Shown here one piece after another: positions 45,309 to 55,459 of a DNA stretch of 64,000 bases. The notes under the pieces are model-generated. The model had not been told where the DNA came from and searched no databases. It saw only the letters and a program-made list of their open reading frames with translations. Every line of letters starts with the position of its first letter. Position 1 is the first letter of the stretch. Source of the DNA: Stomoxys calcitrans (lineage: Eukaryota > Arthropoda > Insecta > Diptera > Muscidae). The stretch covers positions 1,488,001-1,552,000 of the forward strand of contig NC_081552.1 of NCBI RefSeq assembly GCF_963082655.1, written 5' to 3'. The position numbers were made by a program, and so were the translations under genes.

Positions 45309-46375
45309 AAAAGCCGTCGTATGGGGGTACATTCATTTTGTCATTCCGTTTGCAACACATCGAAATTTCCATTTCCGACCCCATAGCGTATATATATTCT
45401 TGATCAGCGTAAAAATCTAAGACGATCTTGCCATGTCCGTCCGTCTGTCTGTTGAAATCACGCTACAGTCTTTAAAAATAGAGATATTGAGCTGAAACTT
45501 TGCACAGATTCCTTGTTTGTCCATAAGCAGGTTAAGTTCGAAGATGGGCTATATCGGACTATATCTTCATATAGCCCCCATATAGACCAATCCGCCGATT
45601 TAGGGTCTTAGGCCCATAAAAGCCACATTTATTATCCGATTTTGCTGAAATTTGGGACAGTGAGTCGTGTTAGGCCCTTCGACATATTCCTTTAATTTGG
45701 TCCAGATCAGTCCAGATTTGGATGTAGCTACCATATAGACCGATCTCTCGATTTAAAGTTTTGGGCCCATTGAAGCCACATTTATTGTCCGATGTTGCCG
45801 GACAGTGAGTTAGGTTAAGCCGTTCAACATATTTCTGCAATTTCGCCCAGATCGGTCCAGATTTGAATATAGCTGCCATATAGACCGATCTCTCGATTTA
45901 AGGTTTTGGGCCCTTAAAAGGAGCATTTATTGTCCTATGTCGCCGAAATTTGGGACAGTGAGTTGTGTTAGGCTCTTCGGCATCCTCCTTCAATTTGGCC
46001 CAGATGGATCCAGATTTGGATATAGCTGCCATATAGACCGATATCTCGATTTAAAGCCTTGGCGCATTTATAATCCGATTTCACTGAAATTTGATACAGT
46101 GACTTATGTTAGGCTTTTCCACATCCGTATCGTATATGGTTCAGATCGGTTTATTTTTAGATATAGCTATTAAAAAGACCAATATTTTGTTATACACAAT
46201 TGAACAATGGCTTGTATTTATTAGTATTTGGTCCAAATTGGAACATATTTCGATATAGCTGCTATGGGGCATAAGGTATGCATTTTCACCGGATTTTGAC
46301 GAAAGGTGGTTTACATATTTACCCGAGGTGGTAGGTATGCAAAGTTCGGCCCGGCCGAACTTAATGCCTTTTCAA
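45309..46375 (+). mobile_element. Family A modular element, long copy (subfamily A')
   Basis: Head GCCGTCGTATGGGGGTACAT, GTTTGCAACACATCGAAAT and GTCCGTCCGTCTGTCTG (45434-45450). Five modules; CCATATAGAC words start at about 45578, 45731, 45876 and 46029 (steps 153, 145, 153 bp). Module words include CGATTTAAGGTTTTGGGCCC, ATTTATTGTCCGATG and GACAGTGAGTTGTGTTAGGC. It ends GGCCCGGCCGAACTTAATGC, with the 5' half of the palindrome reading GTTCGGCCC. Reversed relative of 15075-15735. Confidence 0.8.
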
Positions 46376-46634
46376 TTGCTTTCTTTAAGAAGAATGCTTA
46401 TTTTCTTAAGATTAAGTTTGATGTGTTGCTCTCAGCTAACGGTTAAGTAATTTATATCGATAACTATATATTACATAGGTATCTTCAAAACTTTAAAATA
46501 ATTCCTTCGCTTTTATGTGATTTATATTGATCGCTGATTTGTTTTTGTTTCAGAAGCGATCTGGATTTGTGTGCGAAATAATAGGGACAGTGGCTAGACA
46601 AATATTTGATGCGAACGAGTGTAAAATGAGTAAC
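46376..46634. other. Unassigned AT-rich stretch
   Basis: Nothing recognisable. Confidence 0.4.
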
Positions 46635-46682
46635 AAAGTAACATTAAAAAAAACTTTATTTAGTTTTTTTTAATGTTACTTT
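46635..46682. repeat. Perfect 21-bp inverted repeat with 6-nt loop
   Basis: The arms 46635-46655 and 46662-46682 are exactly complementary (AAAGTAACATT plus an A8 run and CT; the reverse on the other side), loop TTATTT. Extremely AT-rich flanks (46660-46830) built from TTTATTTTA/AATTAATT words follow. Confidence 0.9.
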
Positions 46683-46844
46683 ATTTTTGTGTTTTATTTC
46701 GATTTATTTAATTTTGTTATTGTTATTTATTTTGTTTAAAATTAAAAATTAATTAATTAAAATTAATTAATTTATTTATTTTATCAATTTCATTTCTATT
46801 TATTTTAGTTTATCTATTTTATTTTAGTTAAACAACCCTTTCAT

Positions 46845-46962
46845 AAATGGAGCAGCAGAAATTTTCAGCAAACAACAGACTTTTTAGCAGGCAGACTGCC
46901 TAGCTTGAAATTCCAACCATAGCGGCGAGATTAACTACTTAGACATTTTTCTATGAGTGAAG
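46845..46962 (+). mobile_element. CAG-rich family D 3' end
   Basis: GGAGCAGCAGAAATTTTCAG, AGCAAACAACAGACTTTTTA and the terminal TTTTTCTATGAGTGA match the right part of the full family D copies. Confidence 0.6.
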
Positions 46963-47368
46963 TTTGATGGATTGTACTTTCAGAAAAACTGTAAGTAAAA
47001 AGACCAAAAATGTTTTCTGGAACACCAGAAAGTCAGCTTAAAATGGGGCTGCAGTAATTTTCTACTGTTTTCATATTATAAAAAGTTGAAAAAGCCTACA
47101 AATTTCAAAAATTCGTATATGGCAATTTGTTTCTATATACAATTTTCTGATTTCTTAACGATTTCAAATAACAGCAGAGATAATACCTACTAAAATCATG
47201 CTATTAAGCAAAAAATTACCCCTAAAATGACGAAAATTGTGTATTAACACATAGGAAATGCTTTAATTATTGTTTTGAAGCTCAAATTTAATAGAAGGTT
47301 TCCTTCAATAGTTCAAAAATTGCCACTTAAGATCAGCAGACAGCTTTTGCTTATATCAAAGTGCAAAT
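46963..47368. mobile_element. CAG-rich family D2 fragment
   Basis: AGTAAAAAGACCAAAAATGT, ACACCAGAAAGTCAGCTTAA and ATCAGCAGACAGCTTTTGC words match the D2 copies. Broken by the SINE that follows. Confidence 0.5.
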
Positions 47369-47369
47369 T

Positions 47370-47625
47370 TGCTCATGAATATTGCATTAAGTAACAGGGG
47401 CAAACTTCTTTAATTTCAATAAGAGCTGTCCGATTCAAGTTTAAGCTCAGTGATGACGAGCCTCCTTTTTATAGCCGAGCCCGCAGTGCGACAACTCTTT
47501 GAGGAGAAGTTTTTACATGTCAAAGTCCCTCACTAAAGACGCTAGCAATAGAAGGCGATGATGTCATTGCCAGGATTCGAGCCTAGGCGTTCAGTGTCAT
47601 AGGCAAACATGCTTACATATGTTTG
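47370..47625 (-). mobile_element. tRNA-derived SINE
   Basis: Minus strand: B box AGGCTCGAATCCTGGC near 47588-47573, then GAGGGACTTTGACATG, GAGTTGTCGCACTGCGG and the 3' body AAACTTGAATCGGACAGC, with the terminal ATTCATGAGCAAATTTG. The A box is damaged. Confidence 0.65.
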
Positions 47626-47818
47626 CATATGTTTTGAGGAACACTCCACTCTCCAATACTCTCCGCTCTAAAACATTTAGCAAGGAAGCACTCATGCTAC
47701 AAAAAGTCCCTGTTTTTTTGTGCGTGCAAAGTAATAGGGACAGTAAGTCGATTTAGTTAAAAATTTTTAATACAGTCCTTTGTTCATAGAATAGATCGAA
47801 GGTTTTATTTTTGTTGAA

Positions 47819-48180
47819 CACTCAGAGAAATCTTTTAGTAAAAACAGCTAAAATGTTTGCTGTAACAGCAGAAAGTCTGCTGAAAATGGGACATTGGGAA
47901 TTTTTTCCAAACATTTTCTGCTGTTTTCAAATGGTAAAAAGCTAAAAAAAATTCAAAAATATCACAAGTTTTCAAACAATTTTATATCCCATCTTATCCT
48001 TCAACTTCACAAGCAAATAATCAACTTTTTTCCAATTTTCTACAAGTTTGTCATTAAAATATAGCAAAATAAAAACTTTAATCATTAAAATCGTCTCGAA
48101 GGAGATCAAGAGAGGCAAGAAGTAGAAGTTAACAATTTAAAATCTACCCTTTTTTGAATAACGCACGTAATCGAATTTTC
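47819..48180 (+). mobile_element. CAG-rich family D2, left part
   Basis: Starts CACTCAGAGAAATCTTTTAG and TAAAAACAGCTAAAATGTTT, then CAGCAGAAAGTCTGCTGAAA. The right end is not identifiable. Confidence 0.55.
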
Positions 48181-48520
48181 AACATTTCTTAGTCCCCATT
48201 TTGTCTCTAGCCAAGTGGCACCGTTTCTCCTAATTAGACTAAAAATTGATTTCGCCTGTACATCTGCTTACAAACAGTAACAAAATGATGCCAAATTGGA
48301 CAAAGGTATCATTAAAAGCCGTTTTTTTTTGCAATAGTTGACTGTGAAAATGATCAAACAACAATACGTTTGTTAAAAATTGTAAAGGATTAAAATGGCA
48401 TTTTTGTGGGATTTAGGTTCACTGTTTTGCTTTAGTTTATACTTTATATACAGAGCGTCGACCATGATAATGAGTTATGAGTTAGAGAGAGAGAGAGAGA
48501 AAAGAGACTTTTTCACCTAC
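48181..48520. other. Start of the proposed 37-kb receptor intron (plus-strand view)
   Basis: Immediately downstream of the donor, in transcript sense, lies a TC-rich tract (GA repeat at 48485-48502 on the plus strand). No further exon was found here. Confidence 0.5.
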
Positions 48521-50462
48521 CTCCTGCATTAAGGCCATTTGAAGAATGTTTCATGTTTGCACCGTTACCGGAATTAGAGGCACAATTTTGAAAGCCACCG
48601 CCTCCGCCGCTCATAACTCCATATTTAATCGGCTTAAAATGAAAGAACGACGGCGAGTATCCGGATCCTCCGCGACTTAGAGAACTGAATTGTTCTTCTC
48701 TATCCTCCACATAGAGCCCCTCCTTTCCCATGGCGGCCAGTTGTCTGCCTTTGGGCATAAACATGACCAAAAACACTGTGGCCGAGGTGGCGATGAGTCC
48801 AAAAGCTATGCATGCATCCTTATGTCTCTCGGCCACTGCCAGGCCGCATAGCATCCAACCCAACCATATGGGTATGGCGCCTCCTATGGTCAGTCCAATG
48901 TAAGTGGCCTCGCGATAATTGTCACGAATTCCTCGCGATTTAATTGCCAAAACTGCCACAAACACAATCAGGAACACTATGTAGATGAGCGAGAATAAAA
49001 ACTCGGAAAATTGAGTTTTGCACAGTGGAATAAGCACCGTTCCCGTTGCAGTTATGCGCGCATACACATCGCCAGTCGTTGATCCATGAAATATTGAGGA
49101 GAATGTTGCTGCTGTCGACCTTTCACCGCCTTGGGAGGACATTGGGGTTGCCAACAGGTTGTTGCCGCCAAAGGGCACAGAGAGAGTAAACAATTCAGGC
49201 GGTGAGGTTATCAGCCACTGGCTTCCGATGGCCACCTGTATTAGAACGGCAAAAAGCAGCAGTAGACCTTGGTATGGAGCTGGCAAATACACACCACCAT
49301 TGAGGCTTATAAGAAAAACACATTTCACCAGAAGAGCAGCGAAGACTAGAGCATATGCTACTCCCACGCCAAAGCGTATTGTGCCACAGGTAAGCAGCGA
49401 TGGCTGGGCGGTAATTATTGCCCCCAGGCCCGCGCAAGCAAACAGTCCCAGCAGCAGCATTTGACCTAAGAACAGATGACGCCTGGATGGCGAAGTTCGC
49501 CAGGCTTTAAAAAGCACGAATATCTCAAATGCTGCCATCATGAGCATGGTCAAGGAGGCTAAAACCAAAACGGGCACAACCCATGGCTCCTTGCGCAGAC
49601 CCGTGTAAGTGGGATGCGTCGAGACAATCGTTGGAGGAGTCGCCGAATTGTTTGCGTTTGTCGTGGATTTCGGTGCAACTATAAGCACGGATCGGGGAGG
49701 ACCCACTGGGGGATTTAAAGTCGGCTGTATAAAATTTGGCAGACCACGGCCTTTGGATCCACCCTTGCCAGGTACCGATGTATTTGGGGGACTGGTCGTC
49801 GAACTTGTTGGCACTAAAAAGAACTCAGTAGACATTTCCACCAGTCGATCGGCCTTCGAGACGTTACTCAAAATCACATTTGCCACATCCGCTACATTGA
49901 TATCTTCGCGCCGATTTAATTGCTTCGCCTTGCGGGTTCTTGGCGAAACAGTGACCGTCTCGTATGCGTGATCATCCAAAGTTTCCACAGCCAGCGTGAA
50001 TGCTTCGGGACTGTGGGTTTCCCGGTTTTTTAGCACATCACCTTTGGGTCTCACTCTAGCATCACTTTCTACACTTACTACATAATTACTTCTATTCAAT
50101 AGATTATTTACATTGGACTCGGCCACACTGGGCGCTGTGTGGCTGGTCCCGAGAACTTTACCACCCGTCCGACTAATAACGTTTGCGTTAACGTTCTTCT
50201 TACGCAACGGCAATAATCGTTCGCCGAATCTCGGTTCATGGGCTGTGCCGCCGACACCCACCACATCATAATTTCCAAATGCCTCTGCATCCAGAGCCAA
50301 AGCAAAACGCGCCACATGCACTTCTATCACGCACAGGGTCAGAACAATCCAATAAACTGCACTTTGTCTTATAGTCCGCGTTTTTCTTGTCCGGTCCGCC
50401 GCACTCATTCTTGGTGGTGCTGTTGCGGTCGCGGCCTTCGACCGTCTTTCGTGACGGACCAT
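48521..50462 (-). CDS. Class C (7tm_3) G-protein-coupled receptor, first coding exon
   Basis: 647 complete codons plus 1 nt. I start at the ATG at 50462; the frame is open further upstream but only via a GTG codon, and a second ATG with a good fly context (CAAGAATGAG) is at 50408. Residues 36-56 are a signal peptide. About 57-293 is a low-complexity ectodomain with N-glycosylation sites near 200, 227 and 271. Seven membrane helices lie near 294-320, 329-352, 357-388, 396-420, 486-508, 519-544 and 549-571. Class C marks: TM3 Cys (359) in TCGTIRFG, a partner Cys (481) in a long second outer loop, and FMPKG at the end of TM7 (568-572). A Gly-rich tail follows. There is no Venus-flytrap domain, so the ligand is unknown; it resembles insect orphan or boss/GPRC5-like receptors, which I cannot tell apart. 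The exon ends GGAG with the GTAGGT donor at 48520. Confidence 0.85.
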
Positions 50463-50702
50463 GCCTAACTGATCCACATTAGCAATGCATTTATGCTGCA
50501 ACACTCGATTCAGCGTTGCAGCAATTTTTGGTCTAAACACGACCGCTGCAATTCAGTCGTTTGCTGCAACGATTCTTTTGTTCTTCTCTATTTGCACAGA
50601 TTCGTTTTCGCATTTGTGTTTTCGTTTTTACACTTCGTTTGGCACGCGGTCTCTTATCTGTTTGTTTTGTTTCTCTCCGTTCGTTGTTTTCTCGTTTTGA
50701 CT
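50463..50702 (-). promoter_or_regulatory. Receptor 5' UTR and possible initiator
   Basis: On the minus strand, TCAGTC at 50704-50699 (in ATTCAGTCAA) matches the insect initiator consensus TCAGTY, about 240 bp before the first ATG. An ATAAAAG word begins about 22 bp upstream, too close for a standard TATA box. No good downstream promoter element was seen at +28. The leader is A-rich with AACGA/GAGAAACAA runs, typical of fly 5' UTRs. The start site is a guess from the motif. Confidence 0.3.
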
Positions 50703-50924
50703 GAATTCGTTCAGATTCTTTTATTCTTGTATTTCGAGGCACATTCAAGCGAGACACCGCACATCACATCTTAACGCGTTGCTCCGCCGACAAAGACTGT
50801 TTGATGTTTGGTTTGCCCTCATGTTTGTTTGCCGCAGTTGGCTTGGCTTGGTTTGGTTGCTACACAGAAAAAATATTGACTTAAATCTTACCAATCAAAC
50901 ACAATTTTTTTTTTCTTTCATTTA

Positions 50925-52366
50925 TCTTCCATTATATAAAAATCAATTTGTGTTTGTTTGTCTGTTCCGTATAGACTCAAAAACGGCTGAACCGATTTTC
51001 TTGAAATTTTCACTGATTGTGCATAATGATCCCGTGCGGAAAATAGGGTGCTACAAGGGGGCGCATCCTCCCCCTTAGCCTAATTTTCAGGAACGTCAGA
51101 TCTCCGAGATGGTAACCTGAAAACAAAAATTTGGTATCCAAATTTCGGATGTGCTACCAAAGGGGGCAAATTTACGACCATAGCAATATGGGACTCAAAT
51201 GAAAGGTCTTTGGGAGTAAAGCATGAATCTGATATCAATATTCGGGAAAAAGTGTTTATGGAATCACTTACACCCATTACACCATCCAAATATGACGTAT
51301 TTGCTGACCATTGCAATATGGGACTCAAATAAGAGGTATTTTAGAGTAAAACACGAATCTGATATATATTTTTAGGGCCAAGTCACTTAGTGGCCGTCCC
51401 ATCCCCCAAAACTCCTCCCAAATAGTACATGTATCCTGACTACAGAAATATGGGGCTCAAATGAATGGTAATTGAGAGTAGACCACGAATCTGATATCAA
51501 CATTTGCGTCCAACTGTCTGGGGGACGTCCCATCCTCATAACAACCCCCAAATAGGACGTATTTGCTCACCATGACGCTTTGGGCCTTAAAGAGAGTGGA
51601 GCTCAATATTGATAGTTTTTAGGAACCACACACCAAACCGTACATATTTGCTGGCTTTCCAATAAGGAAAAGTTATTTAAGATAAAAAAAAAAAACAAAT
51701 TTAATATCTCATTGTGAGGCCAATGACAATATGGGGTTTAAATAAATTGTATTTGAGAGCAGAGCACAATGCTTTTGGGGCAAGTGTTTGGTAAGGCGTC
51801 TTATCACATAAACTCCCCTTAAACTAAAGACAATATGGTTTAAATTGTATTTGAGAGTAGAGCACGATGTTGATATTTTTTTAAGCGCTAAGTATCTGGG
51901 GGACCACCGAAAACACCCCTAAATCGGACATACATAATGACCGGTCATGGCAATATGGGGATCAAATAAAAGGTTTTTGGGAATAGAGCACGAAATTCAT
52001 ACCCACATTCGGGACCACTGCCACCCCTAAACCCACCAACCACCACCATGGGGGCCTTCCCACTCCCGGAACCCCCATGAGAATATCGAGCTCAAATAAG
52101 ATCTTCTAAAAAATGGAGTACGGCTAACATCCAAACTTAAATAACCTGAATTCATAGACCGATAAAGATCATATGGGATTCAGATAAAGGATATTCAGAT
52201 ATTGTTATACTGTTATACTGTTAGACAAGCGATATACATATACCATTTTCACAACATGGTGTTTCATTAAAAAGCTCTTTAATTATCGAAAATAATTATT
52301 CAAAAGATTAAAATGGTTCCATATAAAGCAAAAGAAGGCGAAGCGGAGCGGGCCCGGTTCAGCTAG
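50925..52366 (+). mobile_element. Helitron-like element (family C), near full length
   Basis: Leader TCTTCCATTATATAAAAATC then TTTGTTTGTCTGTTCCGTAT and AAAAACGGCTGAACCGATTT. About seven diverged modules follow with GCAATATGGGACTCAAATGA, GGTATTTTAGAGTAAA-like and GGACGTATTTGCTGACCAT. It ends GAAGCGGAGCGGGCCCGGTT and CAGCTAG then T (CTAG at 52363-52366), with the GC-rich CGGGCCCG palindrome just before. TC start and CTAG-T end fit non-autonomous Helitrons. It lies only about 220 bp upstream of the receptor initiator, in opposite orientation. Confidence 0.65.
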
Positions 52367-52371
52367 TAAAA

Positions 52372-52500
52372 TATAAATTAACAGATACCGGCACTTAGGT
52401 GGGGACACTATACCAGACGTGAACCAACTTAGGGGAGTTGCATGGAAAACAATTAGGGATTACTGGCTTAGGTGTATGTCCATAGTGGCATGTCAAAATA
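52372..52500 (+). mobile_element. 3' end fragment of the 38.6-kb LINE family
   Basis: ACAGATACCGGCACTTAGGT, then GGGGACACTA and ATTACTGGCTTAGGTGTATG match 41085-41240 of the longer copy. 5'-truncated, immediately after the Helitron-like CTAGT end. Confidence 0.65.
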
Positions 52501-52539
52501 TTACATGTGTATCAAAATATTACATGTTCATCAACTTAA

Positions 52540-53590
52540 TCCAATAAAATAAAACATTTTTTAATAATGCACAAAATATCAATTATTTCCTTTTATTAAA
52601 TTGGTAAAAATAGTATTTGAGAGAAGGGACAACTTTTGAATCGTAAAATGTTTTAATGGGTTAATAACTGCTTTAAACGATTTTTGAGTTTGTTCTAAAT
52701 CCAAATTACAAAATTTTTAATCAATAACACAAATTCGTTTATAGGTCCGATTTCATCGAGTTTTTTAATTGAATGAACAAATTTCTTAATTGAACCATGT
52801 TTTTCATTTTTTCTGTATATATAAATTACGCTTCTTAATATGGACCAACAAAAACACAACTCGTCTCTTCATGTGGATCAATACTTCGAGATATTATACA
52901 CGAAATACTAAAGTTGGTATACATAACGAAGTTTTTCAATACAAAAATAATTTCTTCTCTAGACACTTTACAGAGATGCTATGATGGCGATGAAAATTCT
53001 ATGAGATGTAAAGTAAAAACCCAAGTGAACGACGCACTGCCCAATCTCTTTGCTAATATTCCATCTACCAGCGCATATTGCTCTCTTAATGACTTTGGTT
53101 TGGAAGCCTCTTTGACAGCAGTCAGAAATGCAATCACAGTTGAAAAAATCGATTTGGCTTTTTTTTGTCACCCATACAACAATGTATAAACTAAGAGATT
53201 TTGGTAACCAATGAGACCCATATAGTTGAACCACCAAGACCCTCTACCCTTGTAATACTATTTAGTTTTTTTTTGTTGTTTTTATTAACAAGACAAAACA
53301 TTTCAACGCAATATATTTCATTGTATATCCGCAATTAATTGACTGAAGTAAAAAAATGGGGAAAATACCAATTATATAATTTAATTAGGTCAATTAAACG
53401 TGTATTTGAAAGAATAATCAATAAATTGGTTTATGGAGTTGACAATCGGCTTAATATATGCTAATTGCAAAATCGTTTATTAATAATACAAATTTGTTTC
53501 TAGGACCGATTTCAGCAAAATTTTTAATTGAATACACACATTTCTTAATTTAATCTAGATGTTAATTTTTTCTCTGTATCTCTACACAAA
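52540..53590. repeat. Pair of direct repeats flanking an orphan ORF
   Basis: The 100-bp segment 52715-52815 (ACACAAATTCGTTTATAGGT, CCGATTTCATCG, AATTTCTTAATTGAA) recurs diverged at 53477-53575 (ACAAATTTGTTTCTAGGACC, CGATTTCAGCA, ATTTCTTAATTTAA). Upstream AATTGGTTTATGG-like stretches also correspond. Could be two copies of one element or the terminal repeats of one. Confidence 0.55.
52914..53189 (+). CDS. Orphan ORF, possible 3' exon of unknown gene
   Basis: A polypyrimidine-plus-AG acceptor (TTTCTTCTCTAG at about 52952-52963) precedes a frame with balanced composition and four cysteines: RCYDGDENSMRC, then VNDALPNLFANIP, SAYCSLNDFGLEASL and IDLAFFCHPYNNV before a TAA at 53187. The Cys spacing recalls small secreted insect proteins, but I recognise no family. 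It lies between two direct repeats and could equally be an eroded gene fragment carried by an element. No upstream exon or start is evident. Confidence 0.3.
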   Translation: MVYITKFFNTKIISSLDTLQRCYDGDENSMRCKVKTQVNDALPNLFANIPSTSAYCSLNDFGLEASLTAVRNAITVEKIDLAFFCHPYNNV

Positions 53591-54465
53591 ATGGGTAGCT
53601 CTAGCGTTTAGCTGTGTGTGTGTGGGTATTTGAATATTGATGTAATGAGCAGAAAATAAAAAAAAAATACAATATATTGCGAACAAAACAAATGCATCAA
53701 ACTACTTTTGTTTTTTTGATGTTTAACTCACACCTAAGCTTTCTTGTCTAGTCCTTGCGTTTATTGTTCGGACTTCGAAATGTCGGAGAGATTTGAGAAT
53801 ATTTTCATATTGCCGAATATATTTTCTATCGAATCAATATATCATCAACATTGTCTATAATCTACTTTAATGAAATATTTCATGAAAATTCATGTTATGA
53901 ATATTTTCTTGTCAAATAACCCTTTTCCACATCTACGTTAAGTTTTGTGCATTTACAATATTCAAAATTTTGGAGTGTATTTCTGCATGCTCAGATTTAA
54001 ACGTTCGTAAGTTTTCCATGATAATCAAATTTCGATAACGTTTTCTATACCAGCAGGGATTATGGTTGCTACGACCGCGGTTGGTCGACACAATTGTTGG
54101 TGGTTGCAGTTGTGCTTCATTGTGGACACAGAGAATGGTGATTGTTTTCATGGCCTCATGTTTGGCTGCGATAATGGGTAGCCTGGTCTGGCTGCTTGGT
54201 TGCTGGAGATCTGAACAACATTAGTTTAATTTTGGTATGTCTTAAACATGTTGGAAACAACATCGCTGCTAAGCAACTACAAGACAATATAAACTGCAGA
54301 GATGGGGCATTCGTCATACACAGCATGGAAATTGAAAACATTTTTAATATCTTTAGAAAATGGCAACGTAAGGCAAAAATAGGAGAGTTATCATGGTAGT
54401 GTCCGCAAATCTTGGTCCCAAAACAAATGACAACGGGAGATCAAGAAGCAGTAAATGAATAAGAC
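53591..54465. other. Unassigned upstream flank
   Basis: Single-copy-like, AT-rich with a GT run at 53614-53626. Small open frames on both strands are not supported. Confidence 0.4.
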
Positions 54466-55012
54466 TTGTGATACATATGTTTGTATGGGAGCTATACCAC
54501 GTAATGGGTCGATTCGGACTATATCTGGTTAGGATGTTGGCGGTCATAACAGAAATCATCGTGACAAACTTCAATCAAATCGGATATGAATTGTGCCCTC
54601 TAGAAGCTCAGCAAATAATAACGGGTTATATTGAGAGCTATATCTGGTTATGGATCGATGTAGACCATACTTGGCACATATGTTGGAAGTCGAAGGAGAA
54701 ATCATTTTACATGCTTCAACCAAGTCCGACAAGAATTGCTCTCGCCAAGGGCTCAAGAAGTCATGGATCGGTTTATAGGGAGGCTATCAAAATCTTCAAC
54801 GATATGGACCATTTTCAATCCACAATAAACGACATCTATATCTGTAGAATATTTCAAGTGGCATTCGTTCGACCGTTATCGTAATTTAAACGGACTGTCA
54901 GATGAACGGGCGATCATGGCCTAATCGATTCAGAATATCAAGAGTATATAAACTTTATAGGATCGCAGATCTAAATTTCGCTGTGTTGTAACAAGCGGAA
55001 TGACAAAGTCCT
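54466..55012 (-). mobile_element. Family A modular element, reversed and truncated
   Basis: Reverse-orientation module words: GATATGAATTGTGCCCTCTA, CATACTTGGCACATATGTTG, AAGAATTGCTCTCGCCAAGG and AGAAGTCATGGATCGGTTTA. It ends with TGTAACAAGCGGAATGACAA, the reverse of the family head. The GTCY microsatellite and palindromic tail are missing. Confidence 0.65.
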
Positions 55013-55024
55013 ACACACTATGAA

Positions 55025-55205
55025 ATGTATTATTGGAAATAGCAAAAAAGTTTGCTAAAACAACAGTTTTTGTCTGCTGAAAATTGGAAAGCAGACATAG
55101 CTGCTGTTTAGCAAACATTTTCGTCTGCTATTTAACTAACAAAATCTGCTAAATTATTGAAAACGCTAAGCAGGCAAATTGTTGCTACTTAAGCAAACAA
55201 ATTGT
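55025..55205 (+). mobile_element. CAG-rich family D fragment
   Basis: TTGGAAATAGCAAAAAAGTT, AACAACAGTTTTTGTCTGCT and GGAAAGCAGACATAGCTGCT match the left part of family D. Confidence 0.6.
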
Positions 55206-55282
55206 TCCGATTTTTTTTTATTGTCTTGAGTTTTATTTTATTCGTATTTAACTCCAAGCTTCGTATCTAACTCTTAAATAAC

Positions 55283-55316
55283 TTTCATTGGAATACCATT
55301 TGGTATTCCAATGAAA
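55283..55316. repeat. Perfect 16-bp inverted repeat with 2-nt centre
   Basis: TTTCATTGGAATACCA and its exact complement flank TT. No flanking T-tract or gene explains it as a terminator. Confidence 0.9.
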
Positions 55317-55459
55317 TTTGGTGCATAATTTTGGGGTAGAGCGACCCGCCCGGGAATAGATTTCAAACTTTTATATGCAAAACATAAGTCTATAGATAAT
55401 AAATACCCTTGCAGACTAATAACAACATAGTCACAAATGTATTAACCTAAGAATAATTT

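Noticed and set aside
49159..49971. Plus-strand frames opposite the receptor exon
   Set aside because: Antisense shadows of the strongly coding minus-strand frame.
50493..50774. 93-codon plus-strand frame upstream of the receptor
   Set aside because: Phe/Ser/Leu-rich translation of the complement of the A-rich 5' UTR; no homology features.
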